Source: Euonymus europaeus
Lineage: Eukaryota > Streptophyta > Magnoliopsida > Celastrales > Celastraceae
Assembly: GCA_963580455.1 (NCBI GenBank)
Contig: OY756967.1
Span: 16,600,022-16,664,021 of the forward strand
DNA length: 64,000 nucleotides
Direction of reading: 5' to 3'
Positions 34,156-45,672 of this stretch are shown one piece after another (positions within the stretch are counted from its first letter, which is position 1; each line of letters starts with the position of its first letter). Below the pieces are notes generated by a model. The model was not told where the DNA came from. It worked only from the letters and a program-made list of their open reading frames with translations, and searched no databases. Position numbers and translations under genes: made by a program.

Positions 34156-37100
34156 ATAGCTCCCAAAAATCAGCAACGTCATCCCTATCGTACTCGCTTG
34201 CAATCACGAATCATGGAAGGGTAACAAAAACAAAGTGAAGATACTCAAAACAGAGATCAGGGGCAGAATCAAGAACTTGTTGAAATGAGAGAACAGATTG
34301 CTTTCCTTGTTAAACAAGTGGCCTTGATGACAAAAGGGAAAGAAGTGGCAGAGAGTTCGGTACCCAATGCAGACTTAAGGAAACATGGTTACCCAAGTAC
34401 GCCCACTTATCCTCCTGGCTATACTCATGTTTATACCCAACTCCCACAGGAAGCAAAGCAAGTTCCTCAACATGCTATAAACCAACCTCAGATACGTGTT
34501 CCCCCAATTTTCATCCCTCCACGAGGGGATTATTTTCCAACAAACCAAGATATTGCAGGACATGTGGATGCTAATGGAATGCCTGTAGTCGAAATGGCAA
34601 ATGTTGAAAGCCATGATGAAGGAGATTTGACAAATGATGCAATCAAGAAACTGGAAAAACGAGTAAGGATTATGGAAGGCTTTAACACCTCTGAAGCACT
34701 AAACCCGAAGAATTTATGTCTAGTGAAAAATTTGAACATCCCACATGACTTTCATTTGCCAAAATTCACTCTCTTTGATGGCACAGGTGTTCCTTTCGAT
34801 CATTTGACTATGTACTGTCGTCGTATGCAGCCATATGCAAATAATGACAAACTGCTAGTGCATTACTTCCAAGATAGCTTAATTGGAGTGGCTCAAAGGT
34901 GGTTTAATGGGCTTAGTTCTTCAGCAGTTTCCTCATGGGAAGATTTAGCCGAATCGTTTATGAAGCAATACAAACACAACGAGGAAAAGATCCCAATTGT
35001 TTATGATCTCCAGAATACATCGATGAAAGACGGAGAAAGCTTCAAAGAATATGCTCACCGTTGGAGAGATTTGGCAGCTCAGATAACTCCACCTCTCTCA
35101 GAAAGGGATTTACTCAATGCCTTTATTGATGCCCTTCAGGAACCGTACACTTCTAAGCTAGTAGGGGGTGGCCACAGTGATTTGGCAGACATAATACAAG
35201 CAGGAGAGCGTGTGGAGAGATGTATAAAAAGAGGAAATTTGTATGTCCCTACTCCAGAAAAGTTAGATCAACAAAAGAATGTTAAGGGAAAGAAAAAAGA
35301 GAATGAAGCACATTTTGTGAATTTTGATGCTTCACAGATCACCTACAATGCTCCAACTTCAAGTTATCGTCCGAGGAGTAATGCCCCCAGAATGTCAAGT
35401 CCAGGTGCATATCCTCCTCCTCGAGGAAGTTACCAACATGAGTATAACTCTTAGTCTTCCAATCAAAGCGTCCATAATTCAAATACTTACCAAAACCCAC
35501 GTTCTAACCAAAGAAGGCAAGTTGAACATTTTGACCCTATACCTATGACGTACGCGGAATGTTTTACCAAACTACAAGCCCAAGGGGCGGTAGTACCAGT
35601 TCCGGGAAGAGTTCACCAACCACCATATCCTCCATGGTATGACCCAAATTCAACATGTCTCTATCATGGGGGTGCACCCAGCCATTCGACAGAAACATGC
35701 TTGACATTTAAAAGGTTGATACAAGGAATGATTGAAGCAAAATGGTTGGACCTAAATGTTGTGGACAAGCCAAATGTCAACAATAACCCATTACCTAATC
35801 ATGCAAATGACGGGGTGAACTGCATTGAGAAATCTCATGTTTTTAAGAGAAGAGTTTCAGATATTACAATGCCATTGGGACAATTGTTTGATATGTTAAA
35901 GGAACAAGGAATGGTTGGAACGATAAGTTCGTTTCTCCAAAGTGAACAACTAGATGTGACTAAGACTTGCAAATATCATAGTGGAATGGAAGGTCATACC
36001 ATTGAAGAGTGTGGAAGTTTTCAAGAGAAAATACAAGAGTTGATAGACTTGAGGAGAATTATTTTTGAAAAGAGAGAAGGTCGAGTAGGCCATGTCAATG
36101 TCCTCGGGGGATATTATCAAGGGCCGAGGCCAGATAATGTGAAACCTTTTGTTCTGCAATATTCTTTAGAGGATGCACTATCAACTGCTACTCAGAAGGC
36201 AAACATAGGACCCTCATTTAAAAATGACAATGCAATACCATGGGTTTATGGCATGGAAAAGGAAATGCCTCAAGAAGAAATAGTAGATAACATATCTGGC
36301 ATTAGTGGAGTTACCCGAAGTGGTAGATGCTTTGCTCCAAATAAGGCAGAAGGAAATCCAATGGTAGATTCCGAGGCTGAGCGCAAAAGAAAAGGGAAAG
36401 CTATTCCAGGAGCTGAAGGGTTAGCTACTGAACCAAAGGAGGATTCCTTTATGAAAAAAACCATAACAGAGGGAGAGGTACAGGAGTTTTTAAAGATTGT
36501 GCGACAAAGTGAATACATGATAGTTGATCAACTAAAGAAGACTCCTGCTAAGATCTCTATCTTGGAATTGATAATGAGTTCTGAACCACATCGTCAAGTT
36601 CTGTTAAGAATGTTGAACCAAGCCTATGTGCCAGAAAAAATTCATACAGAGTCTTTTGAGGGAATTGTAGGAAATGTGTTAGCCTCTCATTTGTTATCCT
36701 TTACTGAGGAGGATATTCCATCAGAAGGAATGGGTCATAATAAAGCATTGCACATATCAGCTATGTGTCGTGGAAAAGAAATTGCAAGCATTCTCATTGA
36801 CAATGGTTCGTCACTTAATATCCTGCCGAGGGAGACTCTCGAAAAATTGCCAATTGATAGGTCATATATGAGACAAGTGCCAATGGTGGTGAAAGCTTTT
36901 GATGGAACCCGTAGAGAGGTCATGGGAGAAATTGAAGTACCATTGGAGGTGGCAAATGTGACATTCAATGTGCCATTTATAGTTATGGACATCACGCCTA
37001 CTTACAGCTGTTTGTTGGGCCGACCGTGGATTCATACTTCCGGAGCAGTTCCTTCATCGTTACACCAGATGCTCAAATTTGCCCATAATGGGAGGGTATA

Positions 37101-37781
37101 CATAGTGAAGGGACAATCCGAATGGATGGTTGCTAGTCTTTCTAATGCAGCTCACATTGATGCTCCTATGGATGGGATCGAGAGTTCATTTCAATCCTTC
37201 GAGATAGCCAGTGCTAGTTATATAAAGGAAGGATTTTCCCTTCCTAACCCACAAGTATCCAAAACAACCAAAGCTATAGCCAGAACTATGTTGAAGTTAG
37301 GATTCCATCCAGGAGAAGGCCTTGGCATAAATCACCAGGGAATTAGAAGACCAGTGGAATTGGAAAAACATTCTGAAAGATGGGGTTTGGGTTATAAACC
37401 CACAAGGGCAGATTGGGAAAGATCACGATCAGAGAAGCAAGCACGACGGATAGCACGCCTGGAAGGACGAGAGTTAGAGATTAAGGAAAAACAAGTTCCT
37501 TGGCTCTATGATAGCTTTGTGTATGGAGGAATGCAGAATGGAGCGAAGTTGACTAATACTGGGGCAGTTTTTGGAAAATGGCCATTCATAAACTCAATTG
37601 ATGATACTAATACAAGGATGGAGACTTTGTGTGATCAATTGATGGAATTTCAAGTCTCTATGGTGGAAGAAGGGCAAGGTTCACAAGCTAGGCCATCCTT
37701 TGTTATTTCTCATCCTCCAGATTTCAAGCTTAGAAATTGGACCAGTCTAGAGCTTCCAGTGCCTTTCAAGAATCTGCAAGA
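34156..37781 (+). pseudogene. Ogre gag-protease, two in-frame stops and a likely lost start
   Basis: One frame runs from about 34156 to the splice donor. The likely original start, at 34156, reads ATA followed by an APKNQQRHPYRTR-type opening; TAA interrupts at 34222-34224 and TAG at 35452-35454. Between the stops an ATG at 34285 gives 389 codons holding the gag core (FTLFDGTGVPFDHLTMYCRR, GVAQRWFNGLSSSAVSSWEDL, FKEYAHRWRDLAAQI). After the second stop come cysteine/histidine blocks (CLYHGGAPSHSTETC, CKYHSGMEGHTIEECGSF) and the aspartic protease with active site LIDNGSSLNILP (Asp codon at 36799). A G-patch-like motif follows at 37288-37344, then the end of the exon. Read-through or an intact copy elsewhere would be needed to make the full product. 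Confidence 0.85.
37288..37344 (+). other. G-patch-like motif after the protease
   Basis: MLKLGFHPGEGLGINHQGI, about 160 codons beyond the protease active site. The glycine spacing (LGF..G.GLG....GI) is that of the RNA-binding G-patch. Some betaretroviruses carry a G-patch after their protease, and Tat-lineage plant elements carry a comparable motif. Confidence 0.7.
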
Positions 37782-38028
37782 GTAATCTCGAATGCACTAC
37801 CATCGTGAGCCCAGCTCTAGGCTCTCGATTGGGTTTTTCCTTTTGTACAGAGCATGCTTTACTTATTGCAAATAAATTGCATAGCATGGCTAATGCATGT
37901 AGTTTCATCACTTATCTTCATTCACTTTTCTTAAAATAAAGTATTCTTGTTCTGAATTTAATGTTCACTCATTTTTATTCCTTCCATTTCTCTTTTCCCA
38001 ATTCTAGTTTATTTTATGTCTTTAACAG
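37782..38028 (+). other. Intron between protease and reverse transcriptase
   Basis: 247 bp, GT at 37782-37783 (GA|GTAATC) and AG at 38027-38028 (TTTAACAG|GC) after a pyrimidine-rich stretch. Splicing joins the two large frames in phase (GA plus G makes a glutamate codon) and removes the TAA at 37783-37785. Ogre elements are known for such a spliced intron, which lets unspliced RNA make gag-protease and spliced RNA make the full polyprotein. Confidence 0.85.
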
Positions 38029-41000
38029 GCATGAAAATGATGATAACAAAGAGGATGAGCTTAACGAACCAGATTTTTGTGCACCTATTAGTAATATCGA
38101 ACTTGATTATGAATTTGAGGAAGAAATCGAAATTCTACCAGAGATGTTGAGACAAGTAAATCAAGAGAAGAAAATAATTCAGCCTCATCAAGAATTCATT
38201 GATATTATCAATTTAGGAACTGAGAAGAAGAAAAAAGAGGTAAAGGTTGGAACTGCCTTAAAAAGGGAAGAAAAAGAAAGATTGATAGATTTATTGCACA
38301 ATTATCGAGATATATTTGCTTGGTCATATCAAGACATGCCTGGGCTAGACACGAACATAGTAGTTCACAGGTTGCCATTGAAACCAGATTGTTCGCCAGT
38401 AAAACAGAAACTGAGGAGATTAAAGCCTGAGGTGTTGTTGAAAATTAGAGATGAGGTCAAAAAACAATTTGATGCAGGCTTTTTAGCAGTATCACATTAT
38501 CCTGAATGGGTGGCGAATATTGTGCCAGTTCCAAAAAAAGATGGCAAAGTCCGAATGTGTGTTGATTACAGAGACCTTAATGGTGCGAGCCCGAAAGATA
38601 ACTTCCCTCTACCTCACATTGATGTATTGGTAGACAATACTGCAGGGCATTCTACTTTCTCTTTTATGGATGGTTTTTCGGGATATAATCAGATCAGAAT
38701 GGCACCAGAAGATCGTGAAAAAACGACTTTCATCACCCTTTGGGGAACCTTTTGTTATAAAGTGATGCCATTTGGGTTAAAGAATGCAGGAGCTACATAT
38801 CAAAGGGCTATGGTCACTTTGTTTCATGATATGATGCATAAGGAAATTGAGGTATATGTTGATGATATGATAGCAAAGACAAAGGAAAGTGAAGATCACA
38901 TTGTGAATCTCCAAAAGTTGTTTGGTAGACTGAGGAAACATCAATTAAAGTTAAATCCGGCCAAATGCACATTTGGAGCTACCTCAGGAAAGTTGTTAGG
39001 ATTTATTGTCAGTAAGAAAGGAATTGAAGTAGATCCTGACAAAGTTAAAGCAGTTCTGGAAATGCCACCACCTCACACGGAGAAGGAGATCAGAGGATTC
39101 TTAGGAAGGTTGAATTATATTTCACGTTTTATTTCACAGTTGACAGCCACATGTGAACCCATTTTCAAATTGTTGCGCAAAAATAGTCCAACTGAGTGGA
39201 ATGAAAATTGTCAAATCGCTTTTGAGAAGATTAAGCAGTATTTACAAAATCCACCAGTGTTAATGCCACCTGTTGTAGGAAGACCATTGATTCTTTACTT
39301 GACTATTTCAGACAGCTCAATGGGATGTATGCTTGGACAACATGATTCATCTGGGAAGATAGAACATGCCATTTACTATTTGAGTAAGAAGTTTACAAAT
39401 TGTGAGATGAACTATTCTATGCTGGAAAAAACCTGTTGTTCACTAGCATGGGTTGCTCACAGACTTCGACAATACATGCTTTACCATACCACATGGTTGA
39501 TTTCTAAAATGGACCCCATCAAGTATATTTTCGAAAAGCCATCACTCTCGGGAAGAATAGCCAAGTGGCAAATGTTATTGTCTGAATATGATATTCAGTA
39601 TGTCACACGAAAGGCTATAAAAGGAAGTGCTATAGCAGACTATTTGGCGGAGCGAGCAATTGATGACTTTCAGCCTATGATCGTTGGTTTTCCAGATAGT
39701 GATATTATGGCCTTATCCATAGAAGAGATGAGTTTGGAACAGTCTGAAAAATGGACCCTACTATTTGATGGTGCATCTAATATGATAGGATGTGGAATTG
39801 GGGCAGCGCTTATATCACCAGAAGGGAAAGTCACGCCGTTTACTGCCAAGTTATACTTTGAGTGCACCAATAACGTTGCCGAATATGAGGCATGTGCAAT
39901 GGGGATTCAAGCAGCTATAGATATTGGAATTAAAAGGTTACAGGTTTATGGAGACTCACAGTTAGTAATCCGACAATTGAATGATGAATGGGAAACCAAG
40001 GATTCTAAACTGGTGCCCTACTATCCGTTTATCAAAAAGATAATCAAGTCATTTGATTGGATTGAACTTGACCATATCCCAAGAGAACAAAATCAGATAG
40101 CAGATGCTTTGGCAACCCTAGCAGCAATGTTTGATTTGGATCCGCGAGGAGAAGTCCAGGTCATTAAAATTGAGAAGAGAGAGGAAAATGCATATTGTTC
40201 AAATATAGAAGAGGAATTGGATGGTAAACCGTGGTATTATGACGTGAAGAAATACTTGGAAAGAAGAGAGTATCCCCCAGATGCCTCAGAAAATGACAAG
40301 CGCACCATACGAAGACTCTCTAGTTCCTTTCTGTTAGAAGGAAATGTGTTATATAAGAGAAGTTCAGGATTTGTACTCCTTCGATGTGTGAATATTGATG
40401 AAGCTAAACAGATTATGAAAGAGATTCATGAAGGAATTTGTGGAACTCACTCAAGTGGGTACTCGATGGCAAGGAAGATATTGCGAGCAGGCTACTATTG
40501 GCTCACTATGGAAAGGGATTGCATCAGCTATGCAATCAGATGCCACAAGTGTCAAATTTACGCTGACAAAACTCATGTTCCAGTGAACCCCCTACATGTA
40601 TTAGCAGCCCCATGGCCATTTTCTATGTGGGGTTTAGATGTTATTGGCCCAATTGAGCCAAAAGCTTCCAATGGACATCGCTTCATTCTAGTCGCGATTG
40701 ATTATTTTACAAAGTGGGTGGAAGCAAATTCGTATGCTAATGTGACAAGTAATGTCATCGTTCGATTTTTGAGGAAAGATATTGTTTGTCGCTATGGGGT
40801 TCCTGAAAGGATCATTACTGACAATGGCACAAATTTCAATAGCAGGATAATGAATGATTTCTGTAAGCAGTTTAAGATCAAACATCATAATTCATCTCCT
40901 TATCGTCCTAAGATGAATGGGGCTGTTGAGGCAGCTAACAAAAATATTAAGAAGATCATTCAAAAGATGACAGAAAATTACAAAGATTGGCACGAAAAGC

Positions 41001-41479
41001 TTCCCTTTGCTTTATACGGATATCGGACTTCTGTACGCACTTCCACTGGTGAAAGTCCTTTTGCTCTAGTATATGGAACAGAAGCAGTTATTCCTGTTGA
41101 AGTGGAAATTCCTTCACTAAGAGTGGTGGTAGAGGCCAACTTGGAGGAGACAGAATGGGTTCGAAGTCGATATGAACATTTAAATTTTATCGAGGAGAGG
41201 AGATTGGGGGCCCTTTGTAGAGGACAACTTTATCAAAAACGAATGGTAAGAGCACATCATAAGAAAGTGCGCCTTCGTTGTTTCAGAGAAGGAGATTTAG
41301 TATTAAAAATGATCCAACCACCTCAAAAAGATCATCGAGGAAAATGGACTCCTACTTATGAAGGACCATATGTGGTGAAGAAATCATTCTCTGGTGGAGC
41401 AGTAGTTTTGACAAAAATGGATGGCGATGATCTTTCTCATCCTGTGAATGCCGATGTCCTGAAGCGATATTATGCATAA
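38029..41479 (+). CDS. Ogre RT, RNase H, second RNase H and integrase
   Basis: An uninterrupted frame of 1149 codons after the splice. RT: KKDGKVRMCVDYRDLNGASP, FMDGFSGYNQIRMAPEDREK, FCYKVMPFGLKNAGATYQRA and the catalytic YVDD at 38854-38865. RNase H 1 at about 39280-39640 (HAIYYLSKKFTNCEMNYSML; Asp/Glu residues kept). Second, archaeal-like RNase H at 39753-40135 (LLFDGASNMIGCGIGAALIS, NNVAEYEACAMGI, YGDSQLVIRQLN, REQNQIADALATLA). Integrase: HHCC finger (HEGICGTHSSGYSMARKIL through CHKCQ) at about 40429-40557, then the DDE core (WGLDVIGPIEP, IITDNGTNFNS and NGAVEAANKNIKK). The dual RNase H is diagnostic for the Tat lineage. This half of the polyprotein appears undamaged. Confidence 0.93.
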
Positions 41480-42584
41480 AAAAAAAGAGAGAAAAAAAAA
41501 CAAAACAAACAAAACAAAACAAAAAAAAAAAGAAGAAATATGCTAAAGTGAAAACCCTTTTGGGCGCTTTAGGCAAGAAGCTATCAAGGATGGCTGGAAG
41601 ACATTCGGTTAGAATCCACAAATGGTCAAGTAAAGACAGATGTATTTCAGAATACAGTGAGCGGCCAGTGGGGTTTGACTACGGGTTCAATGCTTATCAA
41701 AGTTCATGATTGAATTCGACAATTGCGAAGTAGGTGCACACAAAAACTGGGGCAGTTTTTGCGCAGAGTCTGGGTTTAGTTATTGAGTGCTTGTAAAAGA
41801 AATTCTATTTTTCTAAATTTCTTGAGCCTTCATATGTATATATTCTTCCTGAAAGGAATTGTTTCAGCTCTCTATCTACCTTTTTTCAATAAATACTCAG
41901 TAAATGATCATTCATAATCCTTTGTTTCATTTGCTAGCCTTTCCACAAAACTTCTTGTACATATATTCTCTTAAATATTTTGCTTCTCATGTGCATAGCC
42001 ATGCTGTTAAATTTATTGAGAATAAGTTTTGACATAAATATGTGGAAAACAAGTGCATTAGAAGATTGTTCTTAGCAAGGAATTAATAGGATTTGGTACT
42101 CTGGATTGATCAAGAGCTAAGAGAAATCAGGGGATATGACAAATTGACAAAGAGATTACCAAAAGACGATTTAAAGGCATTCGCTAGTGGAAAATCTTGT
42201 ACAAGGGGTGTGCTTTTATCTATGGAGATATGGAATCAGGATTCATGCAACAGATTTCTTCCCTAGTTGGAGTACCAAGAATCTTGATAAATTCTCCAAG
42301 TGGGCGACTGCATTTTCTTCAGGATCACGAAATAAGTGAAGGCTCGACAGTAACTATGGACCATGATCACAAAACAGTTGACAGTTATAGAAATATCCAT
42401 ATTTTAACGATTCGTGATTGTGCAAGTACAAGGGATGACGGATGACAGATGACAAGGGGTCATGTATGATAGCATCATTTTGCATCATTTGCATGTTTTC
42501 ATTTCTCATATTAATAGAAAATGGGATAGTTACAACATGAGGATAACTTCGCCAAGAATTTCTTACACATTCAAGTATTTGTTT
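41480..42584 (+). other. Ogre 3' untranslated region, unique part
   Basis: Starts with an A-rich run (41481-41535). No coding features; the open frame at 42197-42445 resembles nothing known. Confidence 0.5.
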
Positions 42585-42795
42585 AGCCAAGCCGGGAGTG
42601 GCGCAATGATCCCGAGCACTTTCATTTTTCTCTTTAGTTCAGCCAAGCCGGGAATGGCGCAATGATCCCGAGCACTTTTCCGTTTTCTTTGTTCAGCCAA
42701 GCCGGGAGTGGCGCAATGATCCCGAGCACTTTTATTTTCCCCTTCAGTTTAGTTAAGCCGGGAATGACACATTGATCCTGAGCTCCTTTCATGTC
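42585..42795 (+). repeat. 54-56-bp tandem repeat in the Ogre 3' region
   Basis: Four units starting at 42585, 42641, 42695 and 42751, each with AGCCAAGCCGGGA(G/A)TGGCGC then AATGATCCCGAGCAC. The fourth unit is more diverged, and a decayed fifth begins near 42805. Spacings are 56, 54 and 56. Ogre 3' regions are known to carry variable tandem repeats that can seed satellite DNA. Confidence 0.9.
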
Positions 42796-42906
42796 CTTCA
42801 TCACGATCAAGTCGTGGATCACCTAAAGAAATTGTATTTTTTATATGTACCAAATAAAATCGATTTACTACACCTTTGTGCGCCATTTACTTCGTAAAAT
42901 TCACAC

Positions 42907-42919
42907 AAAGGGGGGCAGC
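42907..42919 (+). other. Polypurine tract
   Basis: AAAGGGGGGCAGC immediately before the 3' LTR start; primes plus-strand synthesis. Confidence 0.9.
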
Positions 42920-44895
42920 TGTAGTACCCGATTTTTGTCCGGATAAGACTTATTTGGTCATATAAAAAATTTATTGTTTAAAAATAAATAAAATTGGTAT
43001 GGAAAAGCCCAAGTTTGTTGGCAAACTAGGTTCATTCTCACAAGCCCAATAAATCAAGTCCAAAAGCAAATAAAAATAATAAAAAGATAAATAAGAAAAT
43101 AATAAAGGAATTCGGTTGGGACTCTTGATCCTTTTGTTAGTTTCCTTCTCCATCTCAATATCCTTCCCTCAATCCTATTGTTATTAAACTTATCATCTTT
43201 CTCTTAACTTTACCTAATCCTCTTTCATCTATAAATAGGTTTCTTTTTCACCATAAAAGGGGACCTTTTTTGGGGAAAAAGGGGGCGGCACTCTCTTAGT
43301 GATAAACCACTCATCCTTTTTGATTTTTTTTTTCTCTTTCTTGATCAGCCGTCCTATTAGGGGAGAAAGACTTCTTGAGAGGGTGACCAGCCTGGTTTTT
43401 CCCCTATTCTTCTCTTTACCAAACAGTTTCCTCTCCGCCACACTACCTCCTTCTCTCCATCTCACTCTACTGTTAACAAGCAGTGCCTTCTCCTTGCCCA
43501 GCAATACCATTAGTTGATTCTTCCTTCTCACATCATTTGGTTCATCACCACGCATCACCTGGTTTTCCTTTCTCAGATCACTCGTTTCATCATAATTTCT
43601 TATTCAGGTAACACCACTTTCACCATGATTGCCACATGTATATGCTTGCTGATTTATATATATATTCATACGTGAGGCTTGTGGTATATATATGTATAGT
43701 GTCGTGCATGTTATAGAAGGAATACACTTTATATATATGTATCTATATATATACTTATGGGCTGGTGGTGTTGACGTGTGTATGCATATATATTGCTATA
43801 TATTAATATATCAATATATTATTATTAAATGATGCTTCTGTGTTGATGCACTTTATGTATATATGTGATGTTGTAGTTGAATATATATTATGTATACATA
43901 TGGATAAGTGGAGTTATGTGAATGGGTGGTGCGTGTGTACACATGATGCTCCCTGTATATGATGTTGTGCTTTTATATACACTTACATATATCGGATTAT
44001 ATATGCGTATATGTATTAGATAAATGATGTTGTACAACAATGTGCATGTATGGATATTGTTTTTTGGGCGTTAAGTTTTGTATTGAGAGTAGTTTGATAA
44101 ATCAATAGTTGGTCCTTAGTAAATTACCTAATCATATACCAAAAGTTGGTATCTTTAGGGATGTTTCAATGCCATAAGTTGGAATTTTAAGGATTCAAAT
44201 ACCATAAGTTGGTGCCTTTTTTAAAACCTACCAAAAGTTGGTAACGAATTTGCGTTGGTAATAAATAAACCATTTATTTTCGATATTCTACGAATAATTG
44301 GTTTTTTTTTCTTTTTAATGAAATTAATTTATTTTTTTTCCCTTATGGTCAATAGTTGACCCAAACTTTTTCTTTAAAAATCTTTCCAAAAACTATCATA
44401 AGTTGATAGTGGTTCAAAAATCAATTTTTTTTTAAAACTATCATAAGTTGATAGTGTTTTTTTTTACAAAACCCTTTTTTTATTTTATTTAAAATGGGCA
44501 ATGTTTTCCCACACAAAAATAGCTTTGCTACTCATCTAAAATTATTCCATGTTTCTTGCATAGAAATTATGAGAATTAAAGATGAGACACCAATTTTTAA
44601 AACAAACTCTATCATTTTTTTATGTCTTGCAAAGAGCAAGCTTTCGTAGGGTAGTCATCTAATTAATAAGGTAACTGTTTTCAAACAGGTGTTATGGGGT
44701 GCTAATACCTTCCTCATGCTCAATCGATCCCCGTTCCCTTTTTCTCTGGTTCGCAGGTTTTTTTTGGTGTCCAATTGCACCTTAAATCAATTGGTGGCGA
44801 CTCTCGAGTTTTTTTTTTATATATTTTTGTGTTACGAAATAATATTATTTTACAGGAGTATTTCGCCGATCCGCGTCGTGACCCCGGTTGCGACA
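42920..44895 (+). repeat. 3' LTR of the Ogre-type element
   Basis: 1976 bp, same termini as the 5' LTR. I counted 7 substitutions (for example in the ATAGG/ATAAG, GATGCTG/GATGTTG and TCGACC/TCGATC contexts) and small homopolymer-length changes. Confidence 0.95.
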
Positions 44896-44900
44896 CCTTA
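44896..44900. repeat. Target site duplication CCTTA, right copy
   Basis: Matches 29271-29275. Confidence 0.95.
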
Positions 44901-45672
44901 GTTTTGGTTTTCATGAGAATAATCCAACTAGCTCTTGAGCAATCATCAACAATAGTTATAAAATACTTAAAACCATAAACTCAAATTACATTATTTGGTC
45001 CCCAAATGTCTATATGTACCAAATTGAAAAGTGCCTAACTCTTAGTTTGGCTAGGGGAGAAAGAATTTCTCTTCATTTTTGTTAATGGACAAACTACACA
45101 ATCAGTACATTGATGTTTAACATAAGGGGGAAGCATAGCAGATATCTTAGGAGATGGATGCCCTAGTCTATAATGCCATAAAGGCTCATTCTCAGTCAAA
45201 TTTACAGATTTTTTTTTTCTTTTCTCTGGTTTGCATTCTTCAAGTAGGTAGTACAAACCATCACGTATGATTTCCATCCCATTCCTCTTCAATGTGATTA
45301 TGTCCTGCAAATCACAAGAGTTTGGTTTGAAATTCAATCCACAGTTATGGTCTGTAACTACTTTACTTACTGAAATTAAGTTTAAGGTAAATTTCCTAAC
45401 ATGTAAAACATCTTTTAAAACAAGGTTATTCTTTAACCTAAAGTCTCCTAGGGAATGCACCTTATATCTCCCACCATCTGGCATATTAACATATGTATCA
45501 TTAGCTATTCTAAATGTATGAAAATAATCATCAATGCACACAACATGACCTGTTGCACCAATATCTAATATCCAAGTTGAATCAAAACAAAATGTACCTC
45601 CTACTACAGATGCAAATGTCATGTGATTTTGGCTGCTTGAAGTTCCCAAATTTGCTTTTAGAAGAGCCAAAA
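44901..45672 (-). pseudogene. Copia protease, GAG-pre-integrase and integrase start (family B)
   Basis: Minus strand: a protease region with TWILDIGATGHVVCIDDYF, where the usual DSG-type active site reads DIG; then LISVSKVV, GLYYLLEE, and the GAG-pre-integrase LWHYRLGHPSPKISAML with CTDCVVCPLTKMKR, the integrase finger. After a stop, the integrase core start (LVHIDIWGPN, YFITIVDDCSRASWIILM) runs to the CCTTA site. The frame resumes at 29270 on the other side of the Ogre-type element. Non-functional. Confidence 0.82.

Larger units (their letters stand above)
29276..44895 (+). mobile_element. Ogre-type (Tat lineage) Ty3/Gypsy retrotransposon, full length
   Basis: 15,620 bp, with LTRs of 1974 and 1976 bp and a perfect CCTTA duplication. 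Order: 5' LTR, primer site, ORF1, gag-protease, intron, RT, RNase H, second RNase H, integrase, tandem repeat, polypurine tract, 3' LTR. The extra ORF before gag, the intron between protease and RT, and the second (archaeal-like) RNase H together define Ogre-like Tat elements as described in plants. I counted 7 substitutions plus a few homopolymer-length differences between LTRs (about 0.35 %), so insertion is recent. The host is a Copia element on the opposite strand, split in its integrase region. The gag frame has in-frame stops, so this copy is probably not autonomous. Confidence 0.95.

Noticed and set aside
42197..42445. 82-codon plus-strand frame after the Ogre integrase
   Set aside because: No conserved motif; lies in the 3' untranslated region and is likely chance.
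42585..42795. CRISPR-like array
   Set aside because: The units are contiguous diverged tandem repeats with no constant-repeat/unique-spacer pattern, and the window is a plant nuclear genome.
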